From the NCBI RefSeq assembly GCF_005144745.1, contig NZ_SWKK01000004.1, positions 248,001 to 312,000 on the forward strand: a stretch of DNA of 64,000 bases. The letters run 5' to 3'. This document shows, one piece after another, positions 62,323 through 64,000 of the stretch. Numbering within the stretch: position 1 is the first letter of the stretch; every line of letters starts with the position of its first letter. The notes under the pieces are model-generated. The model searched no databases. It saw only the letters and a program-made list of their open reading frames with translations, and was not told the DNA's origin. Source of the DNA: Flavobacterium sp. ASW18X (GTDB lineage Bacteria; Bacteroidota; Bacteroidia; Flavobacteriales; Flavobacteriaceae). Both the position numbers and the translations under genes were made by a program.

Positions 62323-63144
62323 ATGAAAAAAGTATTATTTACCGGTCTTGTGGCAACTGTTGTGCTTACAGGCTGTGTTTCTAAAAAGAAGTATGTAGCC
62401 TTAGAAGAAAATTTAGCACAAACACAAAGTCAACTGACCAAGACTCAGGTAGAAAAAGAGGAATTAGCCTCTAAACTTTCCAAAATAGAAGCTCGTGTAG
62501 CTGAGTATAATGCTAAAATCAATTCTTTAAAAGAAGTTAATGATAGTCAGTTCCAAATTAAAGGAAACACTGTAATGAGTAACACCAATAAGGCTAAAAT
62601 GGAAGCTACTTTGGCTAAAGTAGACCCTGCTAAATTGGCTGAAGCTAAGACTATGGAAGATTCTGTAAATTTAGCTATCTCTTACAACTTAAAGAACTCT
62701 ATCTCTGATAATAGTGATGACATTGATGTGTTTGTTGACAAAACTGTTGTTATGATTAATATTTCTGACAACCTTTTGTTTAGAACAGGTAGCTACCGTA
62801 TTAATGATAAAGCTAATACAGTATTGGGCAAACTTGCAGAAGTAATTAACTCTGAGCCTAGTATGGAAGTGATGGTAGAAGGACATACAGATTCTAGATC
62901 TATCAATACAGCAGTGGTAGAAGACAACTGGGATTTAAGTGTTAAGCGCGCTACTTCTGTAGTACGTACGCTACAAGAAAAATACAATGTGGATCCAACG
63001 CAATTGATTGCTGCTGGTAGAAGCGAATACCAACCATTGGTAGAAAATACAGATAAAGACAGCATGGCTAAAAACAGAAGAACACGTATTGTAATTATTC
63101 CAGATTTGGATAAATTCTTTGCACTTTTAGATTCTGAAAGCTAA
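62323..63144 (+). CDS. OmpA-family lipoprotein
   Basis: The protein has 273 residues with a lipoprotein signal (VATVVLTGC, Cys about residue 18). A coiled-coil segment (about 25-75) is followed by an OmpA-like peptidoglycan-binding domain (about 140-265) with VMVEGHTDSRSINTAVVEDNWDLSVKRA and the C-terminal KNRRTRIVIIPD. It anchors the outer membrane to the cell wall. It is a single-gene unit bounded by terminators. Confidence 0.92.
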   Translation: MKKVLFTGLVATVVLTGCVSKKKYVALEENLAQTQSQLTKTQVEKEELASKLSKIEARVAEYNAKINSLKEVNDSQFQIKGNTVMSNTNKAKMEATLAKVDPAKLAEAKTMEDSVNLAISYNLKNSISDNSDDIDVFVDKTVVMINISDNLLFRTGSYRINDKANTVLGKLAEVINSEPSMEVMVEGHTDSRSINTAVVEDNWDLSVKRATSVVRTLQEKYNVDPTQLIAAGRSEYQPLVENTDKDSMAKNRRTRIVIIPDLDKFFALLDSES

Positions 63145-63170
63145 AATTCTTAATTTTTGATTGAGATTGA

Positions 63171-63197
63171 AGGGAGGATATAAGCCTCCCTTTTTTT
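63171..63197 (+). terminator. Rho-independent terminator
   Basis: GGGAGG (63172-63177) pairs with CCTCCC (63185-63190) around a 7-base loop, followed by seven T residues. Confidence 0.85.
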
Positions 63198-63301
63198 ATG
63201 CCTTCATTTAAAAAAAAATAAGGTGTTACAAAATGGATATTATGTTCTAAAGCTGAAATCCATTACCTTCATCACACTAAAAACTATACAAAAACTGACA
63301 C

Positions 63302-64000
63302 ATGAAAAAACAACTAATATGCTTATCATTCTTGCTTTGTAATCTTTTAATAAATGCACAAAAAAGCGATTTAGAGGGTCGTTGGGATTTAGAAATAGAC
63401 TTTCAGGGTAAAAAAGCACCATCTTGGCTAGAAATTAGACATTCTGGGCATGCTACTCATGTTGGTAGGTTTGTATTTGCTTTTGGTAGTGCAAGACCTG
63501 TAGCTGAAATTACTATTAAGGAAAATAATTTCTCTTTTATCATTCCTAGACAATGGGAACCTGAAGGGGAAGATATGAAGCTTGTAGGGCGATTGAATAA
63601 CAATACATTAACAGGAACCATAACATATACGGACGGCAGTAGTATTCCTTTTACTGGTACCCGTGCACCAAAACAGCCGCATAAGGCTTTATATGTAGAA
63701 GAAAAACCAATTGCTCTATTAAACGGAAAAAACTTGGAAGGCTGGCATGCAGACCGAGAAGAAAATCAGTGGCAGGTGAATGATGGAATTCTTGTAAATC
63801 CAAAAAGTGGCGCTAACCTTATTAGCGACCAAAAATTTAGAGATTTTAAGGCCGAGATTGAATTTAAGTATCCGAAAGGCAGTAATAGTGGTATCTACCT
63901 AAGAGGACGTTATGAAGTACAAATTGAAGATAATTATGGTTATACGCCTATGGATATTTATTTTGGCGGCATCTACGGGTTTTTAGAACCTAATGAAAAT
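63302..64000 (+). CDS. DUF1080 (3-keto-disaccharide hydrolase-like) protein, partial
   Basis: ATG at 63302 opens a frame that is still open at the right edge, giving 233 residues. A signal peptide (MKKQLICLSFLLCNLLINAQ) is followed by an N-terminal beta domain (residues about 25-125). The DUF1080 domain then starts at IALLNGKNLEGWHADREENQ, with FKYPKGSNSGIYLRGRYEVQI. DUF1080 members include 3-keto-glycoside hydrolases that cleave oxidised sugars. The protein is secreted or periplasmic. The true C terminus lies outside the window. Confidence 0.88.
   Translation, partial: MKKQLICLSFLLCNLLINAQKSDLEGRWDLEIDFQGKKAPSWLEIRHSGHATHVGRFVFAFGSARPVAEITIKENNFSFIIPRQWEPEGEDMKLVGRLNNNTLTGTITYTDGSSIPFTGTRAPKQPHKALYVEEKPIALLNGKNLEGWHADREENQWQVNDGILVNPKSGANLISDQKFRDFKAEIEFKYPKGSNSGIYLRGRYEVQIEDNYGYTPMDIYFGGIYGFLEPNEN

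Noticed and set aside
1-64000. Search for tRNA, rRNA, CRISPR arrays and prophage modules
   Set aside because: No regularly spaced repeats, tRNA cloverleaf-like segments, rRNA motifs or phage structural genes were recognised by eye; small RNAs cannot be excluded without a covariance search.

Overview
The window is chromosomal DNA from a member of the Bacteroidota, most likely a marine Flavobacteriaceae. The evidence is the low G+C content, TAnnTTTG-type -7 promoter boxes, SusC-like TonB receptor architecture with an N-terminal carboxypeptidase-D-like domain, many short lipoprotein signals, and families largely confined to this phylum (DUF4374, DUF4494, DUF4251, DUF2490). I cannot assign a genus. 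No rRNA, tRNA, CRISPR array, transposase or integrase was seen.

Layout. 1-4.3 kb: envelope proteins (outer-membrane barrel, MORN-repeat protein, AsmA-like protein) and two cold-shock-domain proteins. 4.3-10.7 kb: an S41 peptidase, a TetR regulator with an Mpo1-like protein, and an AraC regulator divergent from a royal-jelly-like/nitroreductase/cupin operon. 10.8-17.1 kb: a TonB receptor/DUF4374 uptake operon with a Fur-like site, a PchR-like AraC regulator, and a semialdehyde dehydrogenase. 17.2-25.3 kb: stress and signalling genes (short AraC regulator, receiver protein and PAS histidine kinase in a row; a 42-codon small gene before another AraC regulator; an AI-2E permease; a Pmp3-like peptide). 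25.4-36.8 kb: a YqcI/GntA-like plus DUF1989 pair, an SDR, a leishmanolysin-like lipoprotein, an EamA transporter, DUF4494, a very large beta-propeller histidine kinase, an S41/TPR protein and folE.

36.8-43.0 kb is the accessory region. A three-gene overlapping operon encodes a stand-alone WYL protein, a 775-residue AAA ATPase with a CxxC hook and a RloC/PrrC-like C-terminal Arg/Glu/His pattern, and a PD-(D/E)XK nuclease-like protein. It is flanked by long gene-poor sequence. Downstream lie a highly structured GC-rich element, three exact copies of a 10-bp TTTGACATAA repeat plus one variant, and a long bulged hairpin. I read this as a candidate anti-phage or anti-plasmid system that I cannot match to a named one.

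43.0-50.6 kb: a membrane class III cyclase, dispersed hairpin repeats, an AraC/acetaldehyde dehydrogenase/DUF779 module, a DUF4251 lipoprotein, an EamA transporter and a GntR regulator with a palindromic operator next to its start. 50.7-51.06 kb is a decayed gene. 51.06-60.9 kb is one long leftward operon that joins a Tat-exported molybdenum hydroxylase (large and 2Fe-2S subunits) to most of its cofactor machinery (MoaD, a transglutaminase-like protein, MoaA, MobA, MoeB-rhodanese, TauE/SafE permease, MoeA, XdhC, MocA-like). 61-64 kb: a VWA lipoprotein, an OmpA-family lipoprotein and a DUF1080 hydrolase running off the end.
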